Assembly (NCBI RefSeq): GCF_003330725.1
Contig: NZ_CP030840.1
Span: forward strand, 1,426,001-1,490,000
DNA: 64,000 nucleotides
Origin: Acidisarcina polymorpha
Lineage (GTDB): Bacteria; Acidobacteriota; Terriglobia; Terriglobales; Acidobacteriaceae
Reading direction: 5' to 3'
How positions within the stretch are numbered: position 1 is the first letter of the stretch; each line of letters begins with the position of its first letter. The translations under genes were made by a program, and so were the position numbers. This document shows positions 7,749-18,500 of this stretch, piece by piece. A model generated the notes under the pieces. The model was given only the letters and a program-made list of their open reading frames with translations, had not been told where the DNA came from and did not search any database.

Positions 7749-8213
7749 TTAGCCTCTGTATTTAAGGGACCAAGTGTAGGCTTCAGTGATCCTTACGATT
7801 GACTCATGCCGGCATCGCGTGAAGGCGGGCACAAAGCCTTCAAGATCGGAGGAATATAGAGGGATCGCACGCTCGCTATCATCCAGCACTCCAGCATCCA
7901 TGAGGATCACCTTGTCTGCTTGATCCGGATACCGTTCCGCACAATCGAGCGCCATCGAATCTCCGTTATCATGGCTATAACAAATGAGGGACTTAGGCCC
8001 TTGGTAATCAAACAAATAATCAAAATCGTCGGCCATACCTTTTGTACGCATTCGAGACCCGCCGGCGGGCTGAGTGGATAATCCACTGCCTCTCGTATAC
8101 AGAAATACAAAGTAAGGCGCTATCCAGCGGCGCAAGGCCATTGACAAGGTAGGTCGAGCCCACACCCATCTTGGGGACGTCACGATTACGGGACGTCGCT
8201 CGCCCGGCGACAT
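7749..8213 (-). pseudogene. Decayed alpha/beta-hydrolase
   Basis: The frame reads PYFVFLYTRGSGLSTQPAGG, MADDFDYLFDYQGPKSLICY, SHDNGDSMALDCAERYPDQA, DKVILMDAGVLDD. This follows proline-iminopeptidase/epoxide-hydrolase-like proteins (tRGSG.S, then G-H-S-x-G-G..A..YA.RYP), but the nucleophile elbow is damaged (CYSHDNGDS). The upstream GVGSTYLVNGLAPL piece is in a different frame at about 8160, and the C-terminal third with the catalytic His is missing. It is a pseudogene. Confidence 0.6.
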
Positions 8214-8628
8214 GATAGTGAAAGGTTAACCTTGGAAAGCTGCGCGTTATGATCTCCTTACAGTAACCTTCGGTGCGGGCAAAGAGGTTGATGCAAAAGG
8301 TGGAAATGTAAATACGATGAGGCAATACACAAGTCGTAGAAAGAGCTCTCCTAACAAGAAGACTCCTAAGATTTAAGCTGAGACACACCCGTCCCGGGCC
8401 ACGGGTTAGCGTGTTAAACAACCAGATAGCAGTTTTATTCCCGATGCCGTGATAGATCATCACTGAGATGAAAAACGAGTCGCAGTGGCTCGACCCCTCT
8501 CTAATTCTGGGAATATTCAGACTAAAACCGGCCCACGGCGCAGGCCTAACGTGCTTGGGTTGCTCATCGTTATGTTCGAGAGCGTCGGCCAGCAAGGAGA
8601 GGAAACGGATGCCGAAGCCTCAACGTCC
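8214..8628. other. Gap without a convincing gene
   Basis: A 415-base stretch between two remnants. A long minus-strand frame crosses it but its composition and content (many Arg, Ser, Cys, no recognisable motif) are not protein-like except for a short part belonging to the hydrolase remnant at about 8150-8250. I see no terminator or RNA gene. Confidence 0.45.
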
Positions 8629-8931
8629 TTAGGATAGGCTGTTATGCAGATCGAGCATCCCTGCGGAATGTGCTTCAAGCCTCGCTTGATAATTGTTCTG
8701 CTTCGCAGGATCGTTGAAACGTTGTAGTGCGGCAGTATATCTCCGCAGACGATCCGTCTTGGCTTTAACCTAGCGGCTTCCTGGATTGCCTCCCACCCAG
8801 CGGCCGCCCTGCCTTTGTAGGCTGGTCCCCTTTCTCATGAAAGCCCTCCTTGCAACTCCCCAGTAAGCCATCGCACACCCCGGGTCGCTCTTGGTCAGTG
8901 TAGTAAATTGTTCCGTGGTCGTTTCATATCC
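8629..8931 (-). pseudogene. Remnant of a TPR-repeat protein
   Basis: Minus-strand translation gives GYETTTEQFTTLTKSDPGCA, MAYWGVA (8931 to about 8845) and, in another frame, VKAKTDRLRRYTAALQRFND, PAKQNNYQARLEAHSAGMLD, LHNSLS then stop at 8629. These match the secreted TPR proteins common in Acidobacteriota (..F..A...DP.CAMAYWG.A..., AL.LKAKTDRERDYIAALE..Y). A frameshift and losses between the two pieces, and missing flanks, make it a fragment. Confidence 0.55.
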
Positions 8932-9203
8932 GCCCTGCTAGCCGTTGGATTCTTTGGCTTCTTTATGGTGGGGAGGAGGTGGTCTGGGTCGTTGAGCCCC
9001 TTTCTCAGAGGCATCATAAAGACCGACGAGGCGCAGCTTGATTCGCTTCTCCTGCAGCGTTCTTGAGCGGCTTAGGTTCCCGGCCGTTAGTACCTGAACC
9101 CGAGCTTCGCCCGGAATGAGAGCTGAACTTCTATGCCAGGGAATATACCAGGCGGTGAAGTGTTTACTCTTCTTCTGATAGAAGCGCCAACGGAGAAACG
9201 TCT

Positions 9204-10459
9204 ATGCCTATTTCACAAGCACTCACGATCGAGCAGGCCCGTATCGATCCGCTCTCCAATGAGAACATTCAAAATCCTTTCGTCTTGTTTGAGCATCTTC
9301 GGCAAAAGGGACCGGTTTTTTGGAATGAGCAACGTTCTTTTTGGATGGTCTCCAGCTATGACACTGTCAAGTCGGTCCTGCAGGATGTAGAGCACTTCTC
9401 CTCGGACACGGAGGGCATGTCCATTAGGCGAGCTGAGGGCTTACCGGCCTCCTCGCGTAACAGCTTCGAGGTTAGCAAGCGGGTTTTTTTCATCGTCATA
9501 TTCAGGCCGCAGACGCGCCTGTGCATACGGTACACCGGAGGGCGATCATGCGCGGCTTCATGCCCTTGGTAGCGGATGTGGTGAAGACTTCTATACAAGT
9601 CCGTGTCGATCGGATGATCGACTCACTCTTCGCTAAAGGATCTTTCGACTTTGTCGCAGACTTTGCTTATCCGCTTCCTTCATTAGTCATCTTCGATCTT
9701 CTAGGCATACCGGAGGAGGACCATGCCACCATCCGTGATACCGCCAAACTGTTCTGGCTCTTCCCCGTGGCGATGTATCAGCAAGATCTAGAACTCCTTG
9801 ACAGGATTGCGAACCAAGCTCTGTGCGCCGAGGGTACGCTGCTTCGGATAATGGATCAGAGGCGCAGCAACCCGCAGATGGATCTCATCTCCTCGCTGAT
9901 CCGCCCAACTGAGGGAGACGAGTCCATTCCCGACGACGACATCGTGGTGATGTGTATTTTTCTTTTGATGGCGGGGCACGAAACTACAGCGAACCTTTTA
10001 AGCGGAGCACTGCTACATCTGCTCAGGGAGCGCGCACACTGGGATCTGCTCAGATCCAATCCACAAATTCTTGGGAGCGCTGTCGAAGAGTTGCTGCGCT
10101 TTATCAGCCCTGTCCTCTGGGTGGCACGCCTCGTCCGCAAAGATGTTCAGGTCGGAGGGAAATGGCTTCGCGCAGGAGAGGAAGTCCGAGTATCCATCGG
10201 CGCCGCAAACCACGATCCAACGCGGTTTGATCATCCAGAGAGACTTGACCTCACGAGGACCGGTAGCTCATCTCTTGCATTTGGTTATGGAATCCATACC
10301 TGCCTGGGCGCGGCTTTGGCACGCATGGAGACAAATGTTGCTCTTGCAAGTTTGCTGCGCCGCGCTCCGGGCATTCGCCTACTGAGCGACAGTGTAGAGT
10401 ATGCCCCAATCTATTTTTTCCGCGCGCTTAAATCCCTTCCCATTTCGATTGCCAGCTAA
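9204..10459 (+). pseudogene. Cytochrome P450, complete apart from one frameshift
   Basis: ATG 9204 follows GGAGAAACG. The first frame gives MPISQALTIEQARIDPLSNE...NPFVLFEHLRQKGPVFW up to about 9484. After a run of seven T (9484-9490) the protein continues one frame over as FFHRHIQAADAPVHTVHRRA, IMRGFMPLVADVV to the end. All P450 landmarks are present: I-helix LLMAGHETTANLL, K-helix EELLRF, heme loop SSLAFGYGIHTCLGAALARM with the Cys ligand. Restoring an eighth T would give a normal bacterial class-I P450 of about 418 residues. It opens the biosynthetic cluster. The homopolymer location makes sequencing error quite possible. Confidence 0.82.
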
Positions 10460-10857
10460 CACAGTGAATGTGGCTTCCGAAGGGTTGGGTATTCAGCGCG
10501 CGTTGCCTCAGGCTCGGCTTTGATGAGGGCATCGTCAACTTAACGGTGCTTGAGCAGCTGAGGTGCTGAGCGGCGCAGAGCGGTATCATCGTCATTGATT
10601 TCCGATCGAAGTCGTTGAGCACTGCATCGCCTCGACCCCAATCTCGCTTATGATTTCGTATCCTAAGCGTGCTGCGTACAATGCCGGGCACTGGGTGTGC
10701 CATTCAGGAAGCGATGGACGTCCGGCGCATATGTGATCGGTCCGTTCGCGAACTCGAAGGGGTGCGCGTGTGCGGCCCACCCTGTAGCTGCTGGTTCCAG
10801 TAAAAGGTCAAGTTCCGGACGTACATACAAGGCACGACGCTATTTGCACCAGAGCCC
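10460..10857. other. Gap between P450 and ABC exporter genes
   Basis: About 400 bases where the plus-strand P450 and minus-strand ABC gene converge. Small frames exist on both strands but none resembles a known family, and no clear hairpin terminator was found. It probably holds decayed sequence. Confidence 0.45.
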
Positions 10858-12480
10858 TCAAAACATGGTTGACGTTGGAGACCAGGCCGACAATCGTCCA
10901 TTGCACATCTGCAGGACGCGATCCGCGTAGTGGAAATACTGGCTGTCGTGAGTGATGGCGACCACGGCCTTACCGGCTCGCCTTAACTCTGGCAGCAGTT
11001 CTGAATAAAACATGTGCCGGAACTGCGGATCCTGATCGGCGGCCCATTCGTCGAAGACATATACGGGACGATCTTCCAGGTAGGCTGACACGAGAGCGAG
11101 GCGCTTCCTCTGGCCGGAGGAAAGCGCCATGGAGCTGAACCGCCCTTCGGTGATTGACGTTTTATCTCCCAGACGTAGCTTCTCCAGCAGGACAGTTGCT
11201 CGTGCGGCTGTTTCTAGAGAGCAATCAAAAATCGTATCGAACAGCTCGTAATCGGAGAAAACTGCCGAGAAGTAGGATCGGTAGCGATCGAGCTCATGAG
11301 CTTCAATATTTTTCCGGTTGAGTAGAATGCAGCCATCCTTCGGCTCATACAGGCCAAGCAGCAGCATCATGAGCGTTGTTTTGCCGCTTCCGTTCCCTCC
11401 CACAATAAAGACGATTTCGCTTGGTTGGAGAGTGAAATTCACTGGTCCGACCTTAAATGCGTGTGTGCCGTTTGTTGTGTATTCGTGTATGAGTTCCCGC
11501 AGCTCGATGCTTTCAAAATGGGGCTTAGGAGACGGCTTCTGCTGCGTCACTCTCGGAGCCTGCTGCATAATATCGAACATCGCAAGAACATGAGAGAGCG
11601 AAGCAGTGGCTCGTCCCATGTCCGGCAAGAGGTGCAAGAGCTCACCGATCGAGGAACTGACAAACAACATCACGATGATCGCCGAAGCCGTCACAGTTGC
11701 CGTAGCGTGCGGGCTGAACACGGGCAGCAGCAGCAGCAGCAGAGCGGAGAAGAACATCAGCTCGCCAAGGCTCGTGACCAGCGCGAACTGGCCCATGCAT
11801 TCTGCAACGAGCTGGGCTGTCTTTCCTGCGTACCTCGATACCGCTGTCTCAAGATAAAAGGTGGCGCGCTGACGGTTCAGTTGCAGCTCGCGAGCGCCCC
11901 GAACTAGCCTGGAAAGTGATTCATGAAGGGAGTCCAACGTCCGCCGTGCCTGGGCAGCGCGTGCTATCGGCCATCGTGTCGCGCGATTCTGGATGACCAC
12001 GCCGACGAGCAGAAACGAGAGTAGCATCACTCCAAAGGGCACATAGATCGCGAACAGGTAGGCGATGCTGCTTAAGACTACGACGGTGTTCAAAAGTGCG
12101 TTAATCAATGCCCGATAGCCTGCCGACATGATGTCCATGTCAGTGGTGAGAGCGGCGAGTATTTTGGGGTTACCGCAGCGGGAGATTTGCTCGATGGGCG
12201 TCTCCAGAATCAGCTTGCAAAGATCAACCCGCGCGCGCGAGATGGCGTTTTCAGAAAGCCGCATCATGAGGCGCACGCTAGCAAACCTTGCACCCGTGTG
12301 CATCAAGGCGCAAGCACAAAACATCTGCGTGGCAACCTGCCAGGAGAGTTGGTGCGCTATTACCTTCTCCACGACGACGATCAGAAGTGAGTACGACAAG
12401 CCTGCGCACAAGCCCAAAAGGATCACGAAGAAAATGGAGAGCCATTTCTTTACACCCAGGAAACGAACGAGCTGAATCAC
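10858..12480 (-). CDS. Cyclic-peptide/siderophore-type ABC exporter (fused permease and ATPase)
   Basis: A 540-residue half-transporter. Residues 1-290 carry six membrane helices; residues 330-535 are the nucleotide-binding domain with Walker A GGNGSGKTTL, Q-loop region YFSAVFSDYELF, signature LSSGQRKRLAL, Walker B PVYVFDEWAADQDPQFR and H-loop AITHDSQYF. The DEWAADQDP form and overall length are typical of the SyrD/PvdE exporters encoded beside NRPS genes, which pump peptides to the periplasm or outside. It lies 64 bp downstream of the NRPS on the same strand, so co-transcription is likely. It is probably the product exporter of this cluster. Confidence 0.92.
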   Translation of the reverse strand: MIQLVRFLGVKKWLSIFFVILLGLCAGLSYSLLIVVVEKVIAHQLSWQVATQMFCACALMHTGARFASVRLMMRLSENAISRARVDLCKLILETPIEQISRCGNPKILAALTTDMDIMSAGYRALINALLNTVVVLSSIAYLFAIYVPFGVMLLSFLLVGVVIQNRATRWPIARAAQARRTLDSLHESLSRLVRGARELQLNRQRATFYLETAVSRYAGKTAQLVAECMGQFALVTSLGELMFFSALLLLLLPVFSPHATATVTASAIIVMLFVSSSIGELLHLLPDMGRATASLSHVLAMFDIMQQAPRVTQQKPSPKPHFESIELRELIHEYTTNGTHAFKVGPVNFTLQPSEIVFIVGGNGSGKTTLMMLLLGLYEPKDGCILLNRKNIEAHELDRYRSYFSAVFSDYELFDTIFDCSLETAARATVLLEKLRLGDKTSITEGRFSSMALSSGQRKRLALVSAYLEDRPVYVFDEWAADQDPQFRHMFYSELLPELRRAGKAVVAITHDSQYFHYADRVLQMCNGRLSAWSPTSTMF

Positions 12481-12544
12481 CGAATTTGCCTAATCCTCGT
12501 CATGACACGAATAGAATTTTGATCCCGTCCAAACCTCTTCATGA

Positions 12545-15500
12545 CTATGAGATTTCGTTGACGAGCCACGCAAGTCGATTTTCCAAGTTGGCAACAAATG
12601 TCGTCATAAACTGCGAATCAAATAGTTCCTTTGCATAGTGGATCGTGACAAACAATTCGCCGCCTTCTTCGGAGAAGAAGATATCCAATTGCATGGGCTG
12701 CCGGGGCGAATGGTCTTGTTGTTGCATGACTGGCGACACGCGCAGATCGCCTGCCCATGTTTCGGATATCTCTTGAGGATGGTTTTGCATCCGCACCCAA
12801 ACCGGCATCGTCCGCGTGCCGAGGCGCTCCTCCACCAACCTGTACGGGTAAGGCATCCCACCATGTGTTAAGGCATCGATGATAGATCCCCGGACCGCGG
12901 CGACCGATTCAGACGCGGACATGGATTCCTCAAGACGCGCATGCAGGGGAAGCACGTTTACGAATCCCCCGACCACATGTTCCATGCTGTGATGCGTTCG
13001 GCCTGACGTGATTGTGGCTAAACAGAAATCAGGCTGCGAAGTGTAGTTCCGCATCACTAGACCAAGTCCCGACACAAGCAGCATGAAGAGACTAGCGTTG
13101 CTGCGGACAGCTACGCTGCTGAGCTTTTCATATAGATCCTGCATCACCATCTGGCGGATGGAAGAGGTTTTGTACGGGAACACCGCATCGTTCGGCATGT
13201 GAGGCCGCAGGGGTCGCGGTTGCTGAACGCTTTGGAGCTGCTGCTGCCAGTACGCATAATCGTCTGAAAACGGGTTCGTTCGCTGCCAGATCGCGTAATC
13301 GGAATACTGCAGTGCTGGGGCGCTAAGTGCAGGGCTGGTGCCCGCGAGATGAGCTTCGTAAAGATATTGCAGGTCCTGGGTAAGGAGTGTTCGCGACCAA
13401 CCGTCCACCAAGATGTTGTCCATGCATAACGACAGGATATGTCGTGTTGGATTAAGGCGAAGCAGGAGCATGTCGACGGGAGGAGTCGCATTCAGGTCGA
13501 ATACTGTGGACAGTTGAGAGCGCAAGCACTCTTGCACGAGGCTCTCTTCCACATCCTCGATCCGGATCTTCGGAGTCCAATTGAACATCACCTCGGCGAG
13601 TGGTTCTTCTCCTTGCTGACGATTGATGAATCGGGTCTTCAGGGCAGGATGACGCTCGGCAAGATCGTGCACCGCCATCTGGAGGGCACGGAGAGATAAG
13701 TTACCTTGCAGAAGTATGGCGCCCCCGATGTTGATCGGGGCAGTTGGGAAGTCCCTGTGAATCTTCCAGTAGGTCAGTTGAAAGTGCGAGAGAGGATATT
13801 GAGGATCGCGAACGGACAGCGGCACCGGGTGGGAGATGATCGGCGATGGAGTGTTTTCGTCAAGAAGGAGCGCCACATCCCGCAGCAGAGGGCGATCGAA
13901 GAATGTCTTAAGGGTCAGTTCCCTCGAAAAGCTCTTCCCCGTCCGGAGAACAAACTGAACGGCAAGGCGCGAGTCGCCACCGAGGTCAAAGAAGTTATCG
14001 TGCCGTCCAATTTTCTCGACGTTCAGGAGCTCCGTCCAAATCTCTGCGAGGAGAATTTCGGTGTTCCCCTGAGGAGCCTCATATGCATGCCTGCTGTAGG
14101 CCTGTTCTCCCGGATCCGGAAGTGCCCGGCGGTCGAGCTTTCCATTCGGAGTGGTGGGAAACGCGGCCATCACAGTGTACGCCGCAGGAACCATGTAGGC
14201 CGGCAGGTACGCGGAAAGGTGGGCGCGCAGCACTTCACTGGATGGTGTACTGTCCGAAACAGGGACGAAGTAGGCTAACAGGTGGAGATCGCCTGATTTA
14301 CTTTCACGAGCGATGACCGCTGCCTCGCGCACATCGGGATGCTCTGCCAGCCTAGCTTCAATCTCGCCCAGCTCGATACGGAAGCCGCGAATTTTGACTT
14401 GATTGTCATTGCGGCCGCGATAGATAACCTTTCCGTTCTCGAGCCAAACGGCGCGGTCGCCCGTGCGATACATCCTCGCGCCCGGCTCCGTGGAGAACGC
14501 GTGAGGCAGGAAGCGTTCTTCGTTGAGTTCGGGACGGTTGAGATAGCCGCGTGCAACGCCTGCCCCTGCGATGAATAGATCTCCTTCCACACCAACCGGC
14601 GCCGGCTTTCCATGTTCATCTAGGATGAAAAGCTGGGTGTTCCACAAGGGAGAGCCGATGCTGACCTCTTTGCTGCCCAACTGCAACTGCTCCGCTGTAG
14701 ACCAGATCGTCGTTTCGGTGGGTCCGTACAAGTTCCATACTTCATTTCCGCTGGCTGTCAGGGTTTCCGCGAGGCTTCGTTCTAACTCCTCTCCGCCACT
14801 AAGCACTTTGAGCCGTGGAGGTGGTAGCCAACCTACCGCGATGAGTTGTTTCCAAGCTGTTGGAGTTGCCTGCATGATGGTGACTGGCTCCCTGCGAAGC
14901 AACCTGGCTAGCTGGGTTGCGTCGCCTGCTACCTCAGTGGGACACAGCACCACGCATGCTCCGCTGATCAGAGGCAGATACAGCTCCAGTCCAGCGATAT
15001 CAAATGTAATCGTGGTGGTGGCGAGCCACCGGTCTGCGGGAGAGAGTGCGAGCCTCTCCGCAAAGCACTGGAGTAGGTTGACGACACTCCGGTGTTCGAT
15101 CATGACACCCTTCGGGCGGCCGGTCGAGCCAGACGTATAAAGGATGTAAGCGACCATGTCGGCGGTGCGCATTGGGGCCGAAGGATTCTGGCGTGTTTCG
15201 GGAGTATCCTCCATCTCGGCATTGTCCACCAGGATGAGCCTGGGGCAGCCGTCCAGAGACGCGATGCTCGGCGCGAGACTTGTGTTTGTCAATATCGCCA
15301 CGGGGCAGCTGTCGGTCAGTACCCACTCAATCCGATGAGCGGGATGCGTGGGATCCAGTGGAATATAGGTCGCACCCACTTTCATTGTCGCCAGCAGGGC
15401 CACGAGCATGGATACGCTTCGGTCTAGGTACATGGCCAGGTACGCGCCAGGCTTTACGCCGGCGACAAGCAGGGCGTGCGCAAGGATGTTTGCCTGCGTG

Positions 15501-18500
15501 TTTAGCGCGTCGTAGGTGACGCGTTGCCCCTGGAAAACAACTGCTTCTCTATTAGGGGTGTGTGCCGCTTGCGCTTCGAACAGAGTTTCAATCCGCTGAA
15601 GCGCGGAGTAGGGATGGGCTGTTTTATTGAAGGCGACCAGAGTCTGGTGAGCTTCTGCGGAGGGCAGGATCTGGATGCGCGATGGCGGAACATGTGGCGT
15701 TTTTTGGAGTGCCTCCACAAGCTCCTTCAAGGCGTGTTCGAGATAGCCGCACAAGCGTGATGGATCGATGTCGGCTGTTACCTGGGCGGTGAGCGAGAAG
15801 CCTTCGTGCCAGTCATCTACATTTATGCTGATGGGATAGTTCGTCCATTCGTCTGCCCTGAGTGTGGCGACACCGTCAATCAGGTCGTCGATCTTTATAG
15901 CGTTTTCGCGCCCTGAATTGTGACGATAGTTCAGCAGGGCACTAAAAAGCGGCATACTTGTATCCAGCTGACTGGCACGTTTTGCCAAGCTGAGGGGTGC
16001 ATCCTCATGCTGAATCAGGTTTGTCAGCGTCTGGTGCACGTATCGCAGTTCGGATTCAACACTTCCTCGACTCAGTCTGACGCGCATTGGCAGAGTATTG
16101 ACGAACAAACCGAGCGTCCGCTCGATACCGCTCCAGCTTGCTGAGCGGCCAAGCAGCACGGTCCCGAAGATCGCATCGTCGATGCCTGAAAGCTGTCCGA
16201 CGACTACTCCATAGGCAAAATGAAACAGGCTAGCTGGACTTACTTGGAAGGTTTTCGCGGTATCCCGGATGGCTCGCGACAGGCTCACATCCAGGCAAAG
16301 ATTGGCCTGCTTCCATGCATGATCAACTTCGGAATGGGGAATTCCGTAAGGATATGTAGCGCCTTTCGTGCCCGCCAGTAGTTCACGGAAGAACTCTGCG
16401 TGTTTCTTCTGTGACGTACCGGAGGTGACGTGGGCGATGTGATTGCGGAACTGGCCTGGCGCGGGCAAGTTGGTCGCTGTATTGCTCATGTGTGCGGCTA
16501 TCTCTTCGGTCAAAACCTCGACACTTACATGGTCCAGGAGAAGATGATGTTCTAAAACAAGAACAATCCAGCGACTCTCGCTGGGATCATAAGCGAGGAA
16601 GACACGAAGGAGCGGTGCGTTGCTGATATCGAAATGGTAATGCTGAGGATCAAAGCGCTGCTGGAGCTGCGCGACAACACTCCCGCGATCGATGTTCAGA
16701 TCGATCTCCTGCACTTTCAAATCTGCTTGTCGTAAAACAACCTGCACGGGCGATCGTAGACCTTTCCAGAGCACGATGGTTCGCAGAGAATCGTGGCGTT
16801 CGCAGCAGAATTTGAGCGCGAGAATAAACTGGTTTACGAGTTCGCTGTCGCGGAACGAGAGGATAACCCTGGAGACATAAGGGTCGCTATCAGGGGATGA
16901 CAAGTGGTGAAAGAAAATACCTTCCTGGAGTGGGGACAACGCATAGATGTCCTGTATGTTGGCGTCTCCGCCGGGCGTCCCCGCCACGATTTTCTCGATC
17001 TCCTCCTGGCTCACCTGGGCCAGAGGCACCATCCAGGGCTCAATCGGACCTTCGCCGATGCTATTGAGGGGCACAATGTGCTGCTCTGATGCGCCTTCCA
17101 ATTCTTTCGCCAATTGCGAGAGCACGGGATGAGAGAAAACCTTCGCGAAGCCAAGCTCTCTACCCATCCGTTGTCGCACTATCGAGAGGAGGTGCAGCAC
17201 GCGAATGGAGTCTCCGCCAAGCTCGAAGAAGTTGTCGTTGCGGCCAATGCGGTCAAGCACGAATAGCTCGGACCACACCGCCGCCAGCGATGTTTCCAGC
17301 AGTCCGCGAGGCTCTTCGTAGACGCGCTGTGCATATGCGTCTTGGCTGGCGATCGGAAGCGCATTACGGTCCAGCTTTCCGTTGCTTGTTAGGGGAAGCT
17401 GCCGCAGATGCACATACGCAGCGGGAACCATGTACTCTGGCAGACTGATGGTCAGGTAAGCCCGCAACGCAGCCGGAAGGATGGGCTCGGCGTATGAGTT
17501 GTCATCGGTTAGGGTGTAATACGCGACGAGCTGCTTATCGCTGCCATCCTGCCGATCCGCAGTGACAACCACGGAATCTCGAATGCCGGGATACTCTGCC
17601 AAACGGGCCTCAATCTCCCCCGCCTCAATCCTAAAACCGCGAACCTTGATCTGATAATCGCTGCGCCCTAGATATTCAAGCGAGCTATCGGGAAGATAAC
17701 GGACCAGGTCGCCGGTTCGATACAGGCGATCTCCTGAAACGAATGGATTCGCCAGGAAACGCTCGGCGTTCTCCTCGGGGAGGTGATGGTAGCCCCGTGC
17801 GATGCCAGCGCCCCCTAGATAAAGCTCGCCCGTAACCCCGATCGGAACCGGCTCTTTTTGTTCATCCAGCACGTACACCCTCGTGTTCCATAAGGGCTTC
17901 CCGATCGATACATGTCTGACATTCTCGGGCCGCAGCTCGGCAACGGTAGCATTCACGGTGGCTTCTGTGGGGCCATAGGCGTTATACAGTCTTGGGCGAG
18001 GCTCCGGATGCGCGAACCATGTGGTGAGCGCTTGCGAAGAGACAGCATCGCCTCCGATGGCGATCTGCCGAATGCATGCCGGCATACGAGAGCCGGAAGA
18101 CTGCAGCAACTGCTGCCAGAACACCGGCGGTAGGTTCAGCATGGTGATTCCGACCTGTTCGCAGCGGGATAAGAAAGCCTGTGTGCTGGCTAGCCATTCT
18201 TCGGAGCGTAGTACCAAGCAGGCACCAGAGAGCAGTGCGCCGAAAATCTCTTCGACGGACATGTCAAAAGCGACGGAGGCGAACTGCAGCAAGCGATCTG
18301 AGTTCGTGATCCCATAAGTGGCGCGCAGGGCTTCAATCTGATTGACCACACTACGGTGCTCGATCATCACGCCTTTCGGCTGTCCCGTGGTACCGGATGT
18401 ATAGATGATGTAGGCCAGATTGCGAGAAGTTAGCCCCTCAACGTGCGGCTTGGGATGATAGTCATTCTCCGCGGCCCAGAGCCCAACATCGGCGCCCAGA

